6,463 nucleotides of DNA from Hyphomicrobiaceae bacterium (GTDB taxonomy: Bacteria; Pseudomonadota; Alphaproteobacteria; Rhizobiales; JAKIUO01): assembly GCA_021647535.1 (NCBI GenBank), contig JAKIUO010000165.1, positions 1 to 6,463 of the forward strand, given 5' to 3'. The notes beneath the pieces were generated by a model. That model was not told the DNA's origin. It saw nothing but the letters and a program-made list of their open reading frames with translations, and did not search any database. The position numbers were made by a program, and so were the translations under genes. Positions 1 to 6,430 of the stretch are shown one piece after another. Position 1 is the stretch's first letter. Each line of letters begins with the position of its first letter.

Positions 1-1
1 C

Positions 2-2026
2 GATCAAGGCGGCATTGTCATTGTTAAAGATGGACAGACCTCTTCTGATGGAAGTATTGCCGCGCGCAATTTTCTTGAGACCCAGTATCGGGTGATCAGA
101 AGTCGTGCTATGGCAGAACGTGTTGTTGTAAAGCTTGGTCTCGCGAAAAATGGGGAATTCGCTGAGCTGCGCAGTCAATCCATGACCCGATCGATCAAGA
201 AATTTATTGTCAGCAAGGAAAAGGGCACTGAGTCGGCCAAAGAACAGCAACAGCACGCAGCGGCCATTGTAAAGAAAAATGTTGCTGTTAAACCGGTAGG
301 CCTTTCGGCGCTCGTCGACATTTCTTTTACCGACCGCTCACCTGAACTGGCGCAACGCATTGCCGATACCTATGTCGCCAGCGTTATTGCCTCTAATATA
401 GACAAAAGATTTCAAGCCAATTCCTATGCCAAAACCTTTCTGGAAGACAAAATCGGACAGTTGAAACTACGACTTGAAGAATCCAGAAAAGCACAAATCG
501 AATTTGCCCAAAAAGAAAAAATTGTTGAAGTGAATAAAAGCGCTTCCATTGCCCAAACCAATCTGGCGGCGGCAAACACGGCCCTTGGTGTTCTGATTTC
601 GCAGCGCATCAAGAAGGAACAGTCCTGGCAACAGGTGCAAGCTGCCAAAGGCATCAATCTTTCGCAATTTCTGGCTAACAGTGTGATCGACGGATTACGT
701 GGTGCACGCAACAAGCTTGCCACCGAATATCGTGAAAAACGAAAAATATTCAAACCGGGTTATCCCGATATGGTTCAGATCAGTGACAAGATAAAAGAAG
801 TTGATCGCCAGATCGCCACAGAAGTCAGTGCTATCAAACAATCGCTCAAGGCGGACTATGAATCAGCCCTGTCTCAGGAAAATAAGATGCAAGATCGGAT
901 CAAAGTCCTGCGGGCCGCTGTTCTTGACTTCCAAAAAAGAAGCATCCGTTACAATATGCTCAAGCGCGAAGTGGAAACCAACCGCTCCTTGTATGAAGGG
1001 CTTTTGGATCGCTACAAGAAAGTAGATATTGCCGCGGGTGTGAGCTCAAATAATATATTTGTCGTCGATAAGGCCAGCTATCCCTACACACCCTCGTCGC
1101 CAAAACTGAAGCTCACACTGCTGATGTCTTTGGCTCTTGGATTATTCGCAGGGTTTGGCGTGGCATTTGTAATTGACCATATGGATGATACCATAAAGTC
1201 ACCAGATGACCTGCAAGAGATTACCGGCCTGACAACGCTTGGCATCATTCCTGTCGTTGCTGAGGGGGCCGATTTCGAAGAAGCTTTCCACGACCCGCTC
1301 TCGGCGGTATCAGAAGCCTACCGAACCCTGGCCACATCGCTGCAGCTATCAACGGAAAACGGTCTTCCCAAAACATTGACAATCACAAGTGCAGAAGCGG
1401 CGGAAGGAAAGTCCAGCACTTCAATCGCAGTGGCCCGACATTTTGCTTCCATGGGACTGAAAGTACTGTTGATTGATGCTGATTTGCGTAAGGCTTCGCT
1501 TCACCAAAAACTTGGCTTATCAAACGGAATCGGTCTTTCCACCTATTTGACAGGTAGTTGTACACCACCTGAAGCGATGCAACCGGCTCAGGCCATTCAG
1601 ACAAACCTTGTCTTCATGGCCTCAGGTCCACTGCCGCCAAATGCTGCCGATCTGCTCAGCAGCTCACGCTTCCATTCGCTGATGACGACGAGCCTGGAAG
1701 TGTTTGACTTTATCATGATCGACGGGCCTCCCGTATTGGGGTTGGCCGATGCACAGCTATTATCCAATGTGACAGAAGCCACCCTATTTGTTGTGAGTGC
1801 TGGAAATGCGCCAAAGAGCCGTGTTTTGGGAGCTTTGCAACGGCTACGGATGGGACGCGCCAAAGTTATTGGCACAGTGATGACGAAATTCGGCTCAAAG
1901 AAATCTGGCTATGGATACGGCTATGGATACGGCTATGGAGGTGACCAGCTGTCATATGGTCAGTCACAACCCACCGATCAAGATGCGCTTGAAAAACAAA
2001 CACCACCCCCAACCGGGCAGACTTGA
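2..2026 (+). CDS. Polysaccharide co-polymerase / bacterial tyrosine kinase (ExoP/Wzc type), 5' truncated
   Basis: Inner-membrane protein that sets chain length and drives export of a capsule or exopolysaccharide, with a cytoplasmic autophosphorylating kinase domain. The frame is open to the left edge, so 674 residues are visible and the true start is outside; a GTG at 92 lies inside conserved sequence (FLETQYRVIRSRAMAERV) and is not the start. Window residue numbers: Wzz-type periplasmic segment with long coiled coil to about 330, GNVR-like segment (NRSLYEGLLDRY) just before a Pro-rich stretch (YPYTPSSP), second membrane helix about 371-391, then the kinase. Walker A is EGKSS (Lys470), Walker A' LLIDADLRK (Asp492, Asp494) and Walker B IMIDGPP (Asp574). 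The C-terminus carries a YGYGYGYGYGG cluster from about 636, the expected autophosphorylation tail. Missing are the first membrane helix and perhaps 60-110 residues. Walker A has AAEGKSS where PGEGKST is common. First gene of a probable three-gene operon. Confidence 0.95.
   Translation, partial: DQGGIVIVKDGQTSSDGSIAARNFLETQYRVIRSRAMAERVVVKLGLAKNGEFAELRSQSMTRSIKKFIVSKEKGTESAKEQQQHAAAIVKKNVAVKPVGLSALVDISFTDRSPELAQRIADTYVASVIASNIDKRFQANSYAKTFLEDKIGQLKLRLEESRKAQIEFAQKEKIVEVNKSASIAQTNLAAANTALGVLISQRIKKEQSWQQVQAAKGINLSQFLANSVIDGLRGARNKLATEYREKRKIFKPGYPDMVQISDKIKEVDRQIATEVSAIKQSLKADYESALSQENKMQDRIKVLRAAVLDFQKRSIRYNMLKREVETNRSLYEGLLDRYKKVDIAAGVSSNNIFVVDKASYPYTPSSPKLKLTLLMSLALGLFAGFGVAFVIDHMDDTIKSPDDLQEITGLTTLGIIPVVAEGADFEEAFHDPLSAVSEAYRTLATSLQLSTENGLPKTLTITSAEAAEGKSSTSIAVARHFASMGLKVLLIDADLRKASLHQKLGLSNGIGLSTYLTGSCTPPEAMQPAQAIQTNLVFMASGPLPPNAADLLSSSRFHSLMTTSLEVFDFIMIDGPPVLGLADAQLLSNVTEATLFVVSAGNAPKSRVLGALQRLRMGRAKVIGTVMTKFGSKKSGYGYGYGYGYGGDQLSYGQSQPTDQDALEKQTPPPTGQT
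1907..1939 (+). repeat. 12-bp tandem repeat encoding the Tyr-Gly tail
   Basis: The unit GGCTATGGATAC occurs at 1907-1918 and 1919-1930, followed by a 9-base partial copy (GGCTATGGA) to 1939. It is in frame and encodes alternating Gly-Tyr, so gain or loss of a unit would add or remove two tyrosines without shifting the frame. Seen directly; the effect on kinase output is inference. Confidence 0.9.
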
Positions 2027-2640
2027 TGATGAATGTTTCTCCCGCTTTAAGATTAGCAATAACCCTTCACTTGATGCCCATGCAATCTCGCATCATCAAG
2101 AAAGCCCCCTTGCCTGAAGGGATTGTCGATTTACTTAATATTGCCTCAGGGGATGATCAGGTCATCGCAAAAATGGCAATTGCAACCGATCGTTCTGAAA
2201 AATTCATCAAGCAGGCAGCCATTTTTTTTATCGAAAATATATTGCTCGCACAAGGGACCAGCAGCTACCGTGTGTTGGGGACGAATTCAAAGGCATCAAG
2301 CCGTGAGCTGCGGCGCAACATGGCCTTGATCACCAGGTTTCTACACCCCGATCTGGATGAAAATGGTGACCGGGCTATTTTCATGACACGGCTCACAGCT
2401 GCATGGAATGACCTCAAAACCCCGGCAAAACGCGAAGCATATGATCGTCAGCATCGCAAAGCGAAACCTGTTCGAAAAAGCAAGAGGTCTGCTCCTCCAA
2501 AAAAGACAAAAAAATCTCCTCCTAACTCACACAAGCAAAACAGTCTGATCCCTGCACAGCCTCTGAGCCCGGCCAGACGGGGACGGGGAGCTGTTATGCG
2601 GCATCTCACCCTTATACTCATGAAAATTACTGGCCGCTAA
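2026..2640 (+). CDS. J-domain (DnaJ-like) protein coupled to the tyrosine-kinase gene
   Basis: A 204-residue soluble protein with a single J domain. Residues 81 to about 143 read YRVLG, an Arg-rich helix, then the diagnostic HPD motif at 107-109, then AAWNDLKTPAKREAYDR, which matches the helix III end of J domains. J domains stimulate ATP hydrolysis by Hsp70/DnaK. It has no Gly/Phe region, zinc finger or DnaJ C-terminal substrate domain, so it is not DnaJ itself. Before the J domain, residues about 28-78 form a predicted helical segment (PLPEGIVDLLNIASG onward). After it comes a Lys/Arg/Pro-rich, probably disordered tail. Start: ATG 2026 shares its A with the TGA of the kinase gene (TGATG), typical of translational coupling; no clear Shine-Dalgarno is seen. 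TTG 2023 and ATG 2029, 2074 and 2080 are alternatives. The client is unknown; context points to polysaccharide assembly. Confidence 0.88.
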   Translation: MMNVSPALRLAITLHLMPMQSRIIKKAPLPEGIVDLLNIASGDDQVIAKMAIATDRSEKFIKQAAIFFIENILLAQGTSSYRVLGTNSKASSRELRRNMALITRFLHPDLDENGDRAIFMTRLTAAWNDLKTPAKREAYDRQHRKAKPVRKSKRSAPPKKTKKSPPNSHKQNSLIPAQPLSPARRGRGAVMRHLTLILMKITGR

Positions 2641-2662
2641 GCTCGGCTTTTGTTTAGTTGAA

Positions 2663-2667
2663 AAGGA
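2663..2667 (+). promoter_or_regulatory. Shine-Dalgarno for the TPR/beta-sandwich gene
   Basis: AAGGA lies 12 bases before ATG 2680. The spacing is longer than usual, but no other ATG in this frame follows it closely, and the protein from 2680 has a sensible basic N-terminus followed by a membrane helix. Confidence 0.5.
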
Positions 2668-2679
2668 TTTTATCCGGGT

Positions 2680-3984
2680 ATGCCAGTTTCAAAACAACAC
2701 CAAACGAAACCAGGTAAAGTCGCACTTATCACACTATTGGTTCTGGGCACCGTATTGGCATGGCTTGTCATGACAAGAAGTTTTGTTGCCTGGCTTGCTA
2801 CGAGCTCGCCGGACACTGCTTTATCCATCCGCTCAAATGAGGCTTTGGCCCTGATGAAGCGTGCAAAAAGAAAATTTGAACCCGGAAAAACGCAACAGTC
2901 TAAAAACAAAACACAGAAGATTGATGCAGACCAGGTCAGGGCATCGGTCAAGAAGGCCTTTCTCAACGAACCCCTTAATTCAACGGGTTTTCGTATACTT
3001 GGACAGCTTGCCGAAAAAAGCGGGGACAAAAAGCAGACTAAAAAATTCATGCAGGCCGCTATCAAAATGTCAAAAAGGGAAAGCACAGCGGCTTTCTGGT
3101 TATTGATAAATGCCTACAAAGAAAAAAACTTTGCCGCTGTGTTGAAATATACAGACATTCTGCTCTGGCATCGCCCGAAACTGACAAAGCATATTACACC
3201 AATATTGGCAAATATTGCCGAAGACAAGGAGGCCAGAGAGATACTCGTCGCGCTACTGGCCAAGAAACCGATCTGGCGAAAACCCTTCTTTGCCTTGCTT
3301 CCTCAATCCATGACCGATGTACGAACACCTCTCAATCTGTTTTTCGGCCTGAAAAAAACATCTGCTCCGCCAACCGAATTGGAGCTGCGCAGCTATATCT
3401 CTTTTCTGAACAAAAACAGTCTGTATGATCAGTCATATTATACATGGTTGCAGTTTTTACCGCCTGAACAACTTGCCAAAACAGGTTTTCTTTTCAATGG
3501 AAGCTTCGAGATCCCACCGGATAGGATACCGTTCAACTGGACGATAAATCCGGGTGTAAATGTTACAACCAGCATGATTTCACGGCCAGATAGCCCCTCA
3601 AAGCACGCCCTTAATATTAGAATGTCAAATGGTCGTGTTGATTTTGGCAAAGTCTATCAGGTCGTCGTCCTCGCCCCTGGTCACTACAGACTTGAAGGGC
3701 GCAGCAAAGGCCAGCTGCAGGGCCAAAGAGGATTAAGATGGCGTATACGCTGCCTTCTATCAAAAGGCGGTCGCCCGATGATTGCACAAGGCCCCATGTT
3801 TATCGGAGAAAAGCGCGAGTGGAGACGTTTTTCCACCTCATTTCAAGTCCCTGACAAGGACTGCGCTGCACAGTATATTGCTCTTGTTCTGGATGCAAGA
3901 ACCACCTCGGAAAAACTCGTTTCTGGTGAGGTATGGTATGACGATCTCAAAATCAGGCCCAGCCTCGACACGTCAGAAAAATAG
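2680..3984 (+). CDS. Membrane-anchored TPR-like / jelly-roll protein of polysaccharide locus
   Basis: A 434-residue protein of no assigned biochemical activity. A basic N-terminus (KQHQTKPGK) precedes one hydrophobic helix at about 14-31, predicting an N-in anchor with the rest in the periplasm. Residues about 50-215 are helical and TPR-like, with alternating small and aromatic positions (AFLNEPLNSTGFRILGQLAE, then a WLLINAYKEKNFAAVLKYTD stretch). From about 272 to 429 the sequence turns to beta structure, opening with LFNGSFE and PFNW and closing with WYDDLKI, a pattern typical of carbohydrate-binding-like jelly-roll domains. The same architecture is, from memory, found near exopolysaccharide genes in other alphaproteobacteria. 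It starts 39 bases after the J-domain gene in the same direction, so it is probably in the same operon. I infer a glycan-contacting or scaffold role in export; no catalytic motif is visible. Only two cysteines occur, both in the C-terminal domain. Confidence 0.85.
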   Translation: MPVSKQHQTKPGKVALITLLVLGTVLAWLVMTRSFVAWLATSSPDTALSIRSNEALALMKRAKRKFEPGKTQQSKNKTQKIDADQVRASVKKAFLNEPLNSTGFRILGQLAEKSGDKKQTKKFMQAAIKMSKRESTAAFWLLINAYKEKNFAAVLKYTDILLWHRPKLTKHITPILANIAEDKEAREILVALLAKKPIWRKPFFALLPQSMTDVRTPLNLFFGLKKTSAPPTELELRSYISFLNKNSLYDQSYYTWLQFLPPEQLAKTGFLFNGSFEIPPDRIPFNWTINPGVNVTTSMISRPDSPSKHALNIRMSNGRVDFGKVYQVVVLAPGHYRLEGRSKGQLQGQRGLRWRIRCLLSKGGRPMIAQGPMFIGEKREWRRFSTSFQVPDKDCAAQYIALVLDARTTSEKLVSGEVWYDDLKIRPSLDTSEK

Positions 3985-4013
3985 AACGGCACATTTTTTT
4001 ATTCGGCGCTGCC

Positions 4014-4148
4014 TATCATACCAGACCGCCAAAACGCCACTCCCTTTGCACATAGAAGAGCGTTTCTGGTTTGATATGGACCAGAAATAACGAAGCCGTT
4101 TTGTTTGGGTTTCCAGTCAGAAAATGCAGATCAAACTTGAAATGCTCT
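4014..4148. repeat. Imperfect intergenic palindromic element
   Basis: Arms at 4057-4079 (AGAGCGTTTCTGGTTTGATA...) and 4126-4148 pair at 18 of 23 positions as inverted repeats, and the right end abuts CTAG (4147-4150). Inside lies a perfect 8-bp hairpin, TTTCTGGT (4063-4070) with ACCAGAAA (4080-4087) around a 9-base loop. An alternative fold pairs 4014-4024 with 4066-4076 (10 of 11) and 4032-4037 with 4060-4065. It sits between two convergent genes and has no following T tract on either strand, so it fits a mobile or REP-like palindromic repeat better than a simple terminator. Similar AGAGCRTTTC...GAAAYGCTCT elements are, from memory, dispersed in Hyphomicrobiales genomes. Confidence 0.55.
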
Positions 4149-4232
4149 AGAGACACATCAATCAACAGGAAGACCGTCTCTTGTGGATGAGTTATAGCCC
4201 AATCCGAGCCGGCCTTCCTAAGCTGAATCGCT

Positions 4233-4886
4233 CTATTTGGGTAGTTCGCTTTTCACTTCATTACAATCATTGACGATCCATTCGTTGATCTTCTCCATAA
4301 TCGAGCTATCGGTCGTACCAAACAGGCTGTTGAACTTGGATATGGTCCACAAGCCACCCTTGGCCAGTGCTGAGCCTTCTATATCGGACATATTTAGCGC
4401 CACCTCGACTGCCTTGCCGTCTTTCCATTTGACCTTCGGCATGACCGAGAAACTCATCTTATATTTGCCGTCACCACTTTGTTGGAACAGGTCGCATGAA
4501 ACAGCTTGTTTGGGCAGCGCAGTTTCATACGCAGCTTCTGCCGCTGCCTTCACCAGCTCATCATGCTTCATGTTGATACTGACATCGCAACGCGCCTTGC
4601 CCCATGGCCAACTCACCTTGTTTTTCAGATATTTGGCTTCAATCCGCGATTTCCGCCACGTCTTGGTGACATCGCAGCTAATATCTGATCCGCTCATTTT
4701 TTTATTGATAAAGGCATTGCAGATCTTGATTTTACATCCTCTGCGATGGGCCTTTTCGGCCTTTTCTTCCGCTGTCATCGGCGGTTCTGCAGCTATGCCT
4801 TGCGACGCTGTGACAGTATTAGCCAAGCCGCCTGAAACAAAACATACGGCACAAAACACAAATGTTTTACTTAAATCAATTTTCAT
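4233..4886 (-). CDS. Secreted Cys-containing protein of unknown function
   Basis: A 217-residue protein with an N-terminal signal peptide: MKIDLSK, a hydrophobic stretch at about 8-28, and a likely signal peptidase I cleavage near IAA/EPP (about 33). No lipobox is present. The mature part has six cysteines (51, 56, 71, 100, 131, 208), an even number that would allow three disulfides in the periplasm. Other landmarks are a charged helix (MTAEEKAEKAHRRG), a VSWPWGKARC motif at 91-100, and a VMPKVKWKDGKAVEVALN segment at about 148-165. I recall similar hypothetical proteins in Hyphomicrobiales but no known function. The frame stays open upstream to 5051, but ATG 4886 is chosen because AGGGA precedes it by 6 bases and the signal peptide begins there. 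It is convergent with the operon on its left and divergent from the UDP-glucose dehydrogenase gene, so it is its own transcription unit and may not belong to the polysaccharide pathway. Confidence 0.85.
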   Translation of the reverse strand: MKIDLSKTFVFCAVCFVSGGLANTVTASQGIAAEPPMTAEEKAEKAHRRGCKIKICNAFINKKMSGSDISCDVTKTWRKSRIEAKYLKNKVSWPWGKARCDVSINMKHDELVKAAAEAAYETALPKQAVSCDLFQQSGDGKYKMSFSVMPKVKWKDGKAVEVALNMSDIEGSALAKGGLWTISKFNSLFGTTDSSIMEKINEWIVNDCNEVKSELPK

Positions 4887-4892
4887 AATGTT

Positions 4893-4897
4893 TCCCT
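4893..4897 (-). promoter_or_regulatory. Shine-Dalgarno of the secreted-protein gene
   Basis: On the minus strand AGGGA stands 6 bases before ATG 4886. It decides the start against the longer open frame that reaches 5051. Confidence 0.8.
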
Positions 4898-4929
4898 TTT
4901 TAAAAAAATAAATTAACTTTTTTAAAAAA
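4897..4929. promoter_or_regulatory. Paired A/T-tract palindromes
   Basis: TTTTTAAAAAAA (4897-4908) and the perfect palindrome TTTTTTAAAAAA (4918-4929) have T/A junctions 22 bases apart, about two helical turns. They fall in the 5' untranslated leader of the secreted-protein gene. Such A/T tracts give a narrow minor groove and are typical targets of xenogeneic silencers or MucR/Ros-type regulators in alphaproteobacteria; binding here is inference only. Confidence 0.4.
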
Positions 4930-4988
4930 TTGCCATTTTCGGTACAACTCTTCAACCAAAAAAACATAATATACAAAATAAAAACAGA

Positions 4989-5017
4989 GGTATACTGATC
5001 TTGTCTGCGGTTTTCAA
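4989..5017 (-). promoter_or_regulatory. Sigma-70-type promoter for the secreted-protein gene
   Basis: Reading the minus strand, TTGAAA (5012-5017) is followed by a 17-base spacer and TATACC (4989-4994). The -35 matches the consensus at 5 of 6 positions and the -10 at 4 of 6. Transcription would begin near 4982 and leave an AT-rich leader of roughly 95 bases before ATG 4886. Confidence 0.5.
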
Positions 5018-5080
5018 CAAAGCACTTGACACCCGCCACACGTCTGTTCACGAGTATGAAAAAAACATATTCTTAAGGTC

Positions 5081-5084
5081 AGGA
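5081..5084 (+). promoter_or_regulatory. Shine-Dalgarno of the UDP-glucose dehydrogenase gene
   Basis: AGGA lies 6 bases before ATG 5091 and fixes the start there, although the same frame is open from a TTG at 5001. The extra 30 residues would precede the Rossmann fold's first strand (MKVVMIGTGYVG), which normally begins the protein. Confidence 0.8.
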
Positions 5085-5090
5085 TTTTTT

Positions 5091-6407
5091 ATGAAAGTTG
5101 TTATGATTGGCACCGGCTATGTCGGACTGGTTTCGGGCGCTTGTTTCGCTGATTTTGGCCATGATGTCACCTGCATTGACAAGGATGAGCAAAAAATCAA
5201 AAGCCTGAAAAAGGGGAAGGTGCCGTTTTTCGAACCAGGCCTGGACAGCCTTGTGGCTTCCAACATTCGCTGGAACCGCCTCTCTTTCGATACTGACCTT
5301 AGCGGGCCTGTGAGCAAAGCGGATGTGGTGTTTATCGCTGTTGGCACGCCTTCAAGAGAAAGCGATGGCCATGCGGATCTTAGCTATGTGATGACGGCAG
5401 CCGAAGAAATCGCTAATATGATGCAAGACTTCACCGTTATTGTCAATAAATCGACTGTTCCGGTTGGAACGGGAGATGAGGTTGAGGAACTGGTGAAAAA
5501 GACCCGACCAGACTGCGATTTTGCCGTTGTCTCCAATCCGGAGTTTTTACGCGAGGGCTCCGCTATCTATGACTTCAAACATCCTGACCGGGTGATGATT
5601 GGCACAAATGATGAGCGTGCCCGCGAGGTCATGCGCGAGCTCTACCGGCCACTTTATCTGAACGAAACGCCTATCCTCTTTGCCGACCGGCGCACATCAG
5701 AATTGACCAAATACGCCTCCAATGCCTTTCTGGCCAACAAGATCAGCTTCATCAATGAAATGGCTGATTTGTGCGAGGCCACCGGGGCAGATATTCAGCA
5801 AGTGGCACGCGGCATCGGACTTGATGGGCGTATCGGCAACAAGTTTCTCCATGCAGGGCCTGGTTATGGCGGCTCCTGCTTTCCAAAGGACACACTGGCG
5901 CTTGTCAAGGTCGCCGAGAAATTTGGCGCATCGGTGGAGATCGTCGATACGGTGATCAGAACGAATAATAAACGCAAGGAACGCATGGCGCAAAAGGTCA
6001 TCCATGCCTGTGGAGGGGATGTCCAGGGCAAGCACCTTGCCGTGCTTGGCCTGACCTTCAAGCAAAATACCGATGATATGCGTGATTCGCCCAGCCTGAC
6101 CATCATCCCGGCCCTGCAAAAGGCCGGAGCCAGAATTTCCGCCTACGACCCGGAAGGCATGGAAACAGCCGCAAAGCTGTTTGAGAATATTACTTTTGAA
6201 GACGATCCCTATACGACGATGGAAGGTGCCGACGGCCTTGTTATCATCACCGAATGGGATCAGTTTCGCGCCCTGGATCTTGAACGCATCAAAGCCACAT
6301 TGAACAAGCCGATCATCATCGATTTACGTAATATCTACAAGCCAGAAGAAATGGAAAAACACGGTTTCAAATATGTCAGCATAGGGCGCGCGCCAATTGG
6401 CTATTGA
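5091..6407 (+). CDS. ugd: UDP-glucose 6-dehydrogenase
   Basis: Cytoplasmic enzyme that oxidises UDP-glucose to UDP-glucuronate with two NAD+, supplying the acidic sugar for capsule, exopolysaccharide or lipopolysaccharide. The 438 residues match the usual family length. The N-terminal NAD-binding Rossmann domain opens with GTGYVG (7-12). Catalytic-site equivalents are all present: Thr122 in KSTVPVGT, Glu151 and Glu155 in NPEFLREG, Lys207 and Asn211 in TKYASNAFLA, and nucleophile Cys263 with Asp267 in GGSCFPKD. The C-terminal UDP-binding domain includes LGLTFKQNTDDMRDSPS and ends near RAPIGY. The related GDP-mannose dehydrogenase is less likely given the overall match (FLREGSAIYDF, GSCFPKDT), but substrate is assigned by family resemblance. 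The gene is divergent from the secreted-protein gene. A TTGACA at 5026-5031 lacks a well-spaced -10, so its promoter is not identified with confidence. Confidence 0.96.
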   Translation: MKVVMIGTGYVGLVSGACFADFGHDVTCIDKDEQKIKSLKKGKVPFFEPGLDSLVASNIRWNRLSFDTDLSGPVSKADVVFIAVGTPSRESDGHADLSYVMTAAEEIANMMQDFTVIVNKSTVPVGTGDEVEELVKKTRPDCDFAVVSNPEFLREGSAIYDFKHPDRVMIGTNDERAREVMRELYRPLYLNETPILFADRRTSELTKYASNAFLANKISFINEMADLCEATGADIQQVARGIGLDGRIGNKFLHAGPGYGGSCFPKDTLALVKVAEKFGASVEIVDTVIRTNNKRKERMAQKVIHACGGDVQGKHLAVLGLTFKQNTDDMRDSPSLTIIPALQKAGARISAYDPEGMETAAKLFENITFEDDPYTTMEGADGLVIITEWDQFRALDLERIKATLNKPIIIDLRNIYKPEEMEKHGFKYVSIGRAPIGY

Positions 6408-6430
6408 GAAAAATTCCCGATGCATCTGGC

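Noticed and set aside
1597..1875. Minus-strand open frames inside the tyrosine kinase gene
   Set aside because: They oppose clearly conserved Walker B coding sequence and have no domain or ribosome site.
3994..4000. T7 run just after the TPR/jelly-roll gene as a rho-independent terminator
   Set aside because: No GC-rich stem immediately precedes the run.
4089..4106. AACG-AAGC-CGTT mini-hairpin followed by TTGTTT as a plus-strand terminator
   Set aside because: A 4-bp stem is too weak and the T run is interrupted by G.
4149..4181. AGAGAC (4149-4154) / GTCTCT (4176-4181) hairpin as a terminator
   Set aside because: Only 6 bp around a 21-base loop with no T tract; likely chance.
4237..4911. 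Long plus-strand open frame (224 codons) opposite the secreted-protein gene
   Set aside because: It mirrors the minus-strand gene, has no ribosome site or recognisable domain, and the minus frame has a signal peptide, Shine-Dalgarno and promoter.
4887..5051. Extended N-terminus of the secreted protein to 5051
   Set aside because: It would bury the signal peptide at residue 56 and translate the AT-rich leader and promoter region.
5026..5060. TTGACA (5026-5031) as the -35 of the ugd promoter
   Set aside because: The nearest -10-like TATGAA (5055-5060) is 23 bases away, too far, and nothing suitable occurs at 16-18 bases.
5001..5090. Extended N-terminus of UDP-glucose dehydrogenase from TTG 5001
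   Set aside because: The Rossmann strand starts at ATG 5091 with AGGA 6 bases upstream; the extra 30 residues are not family-like and overlap the opposing promoter.
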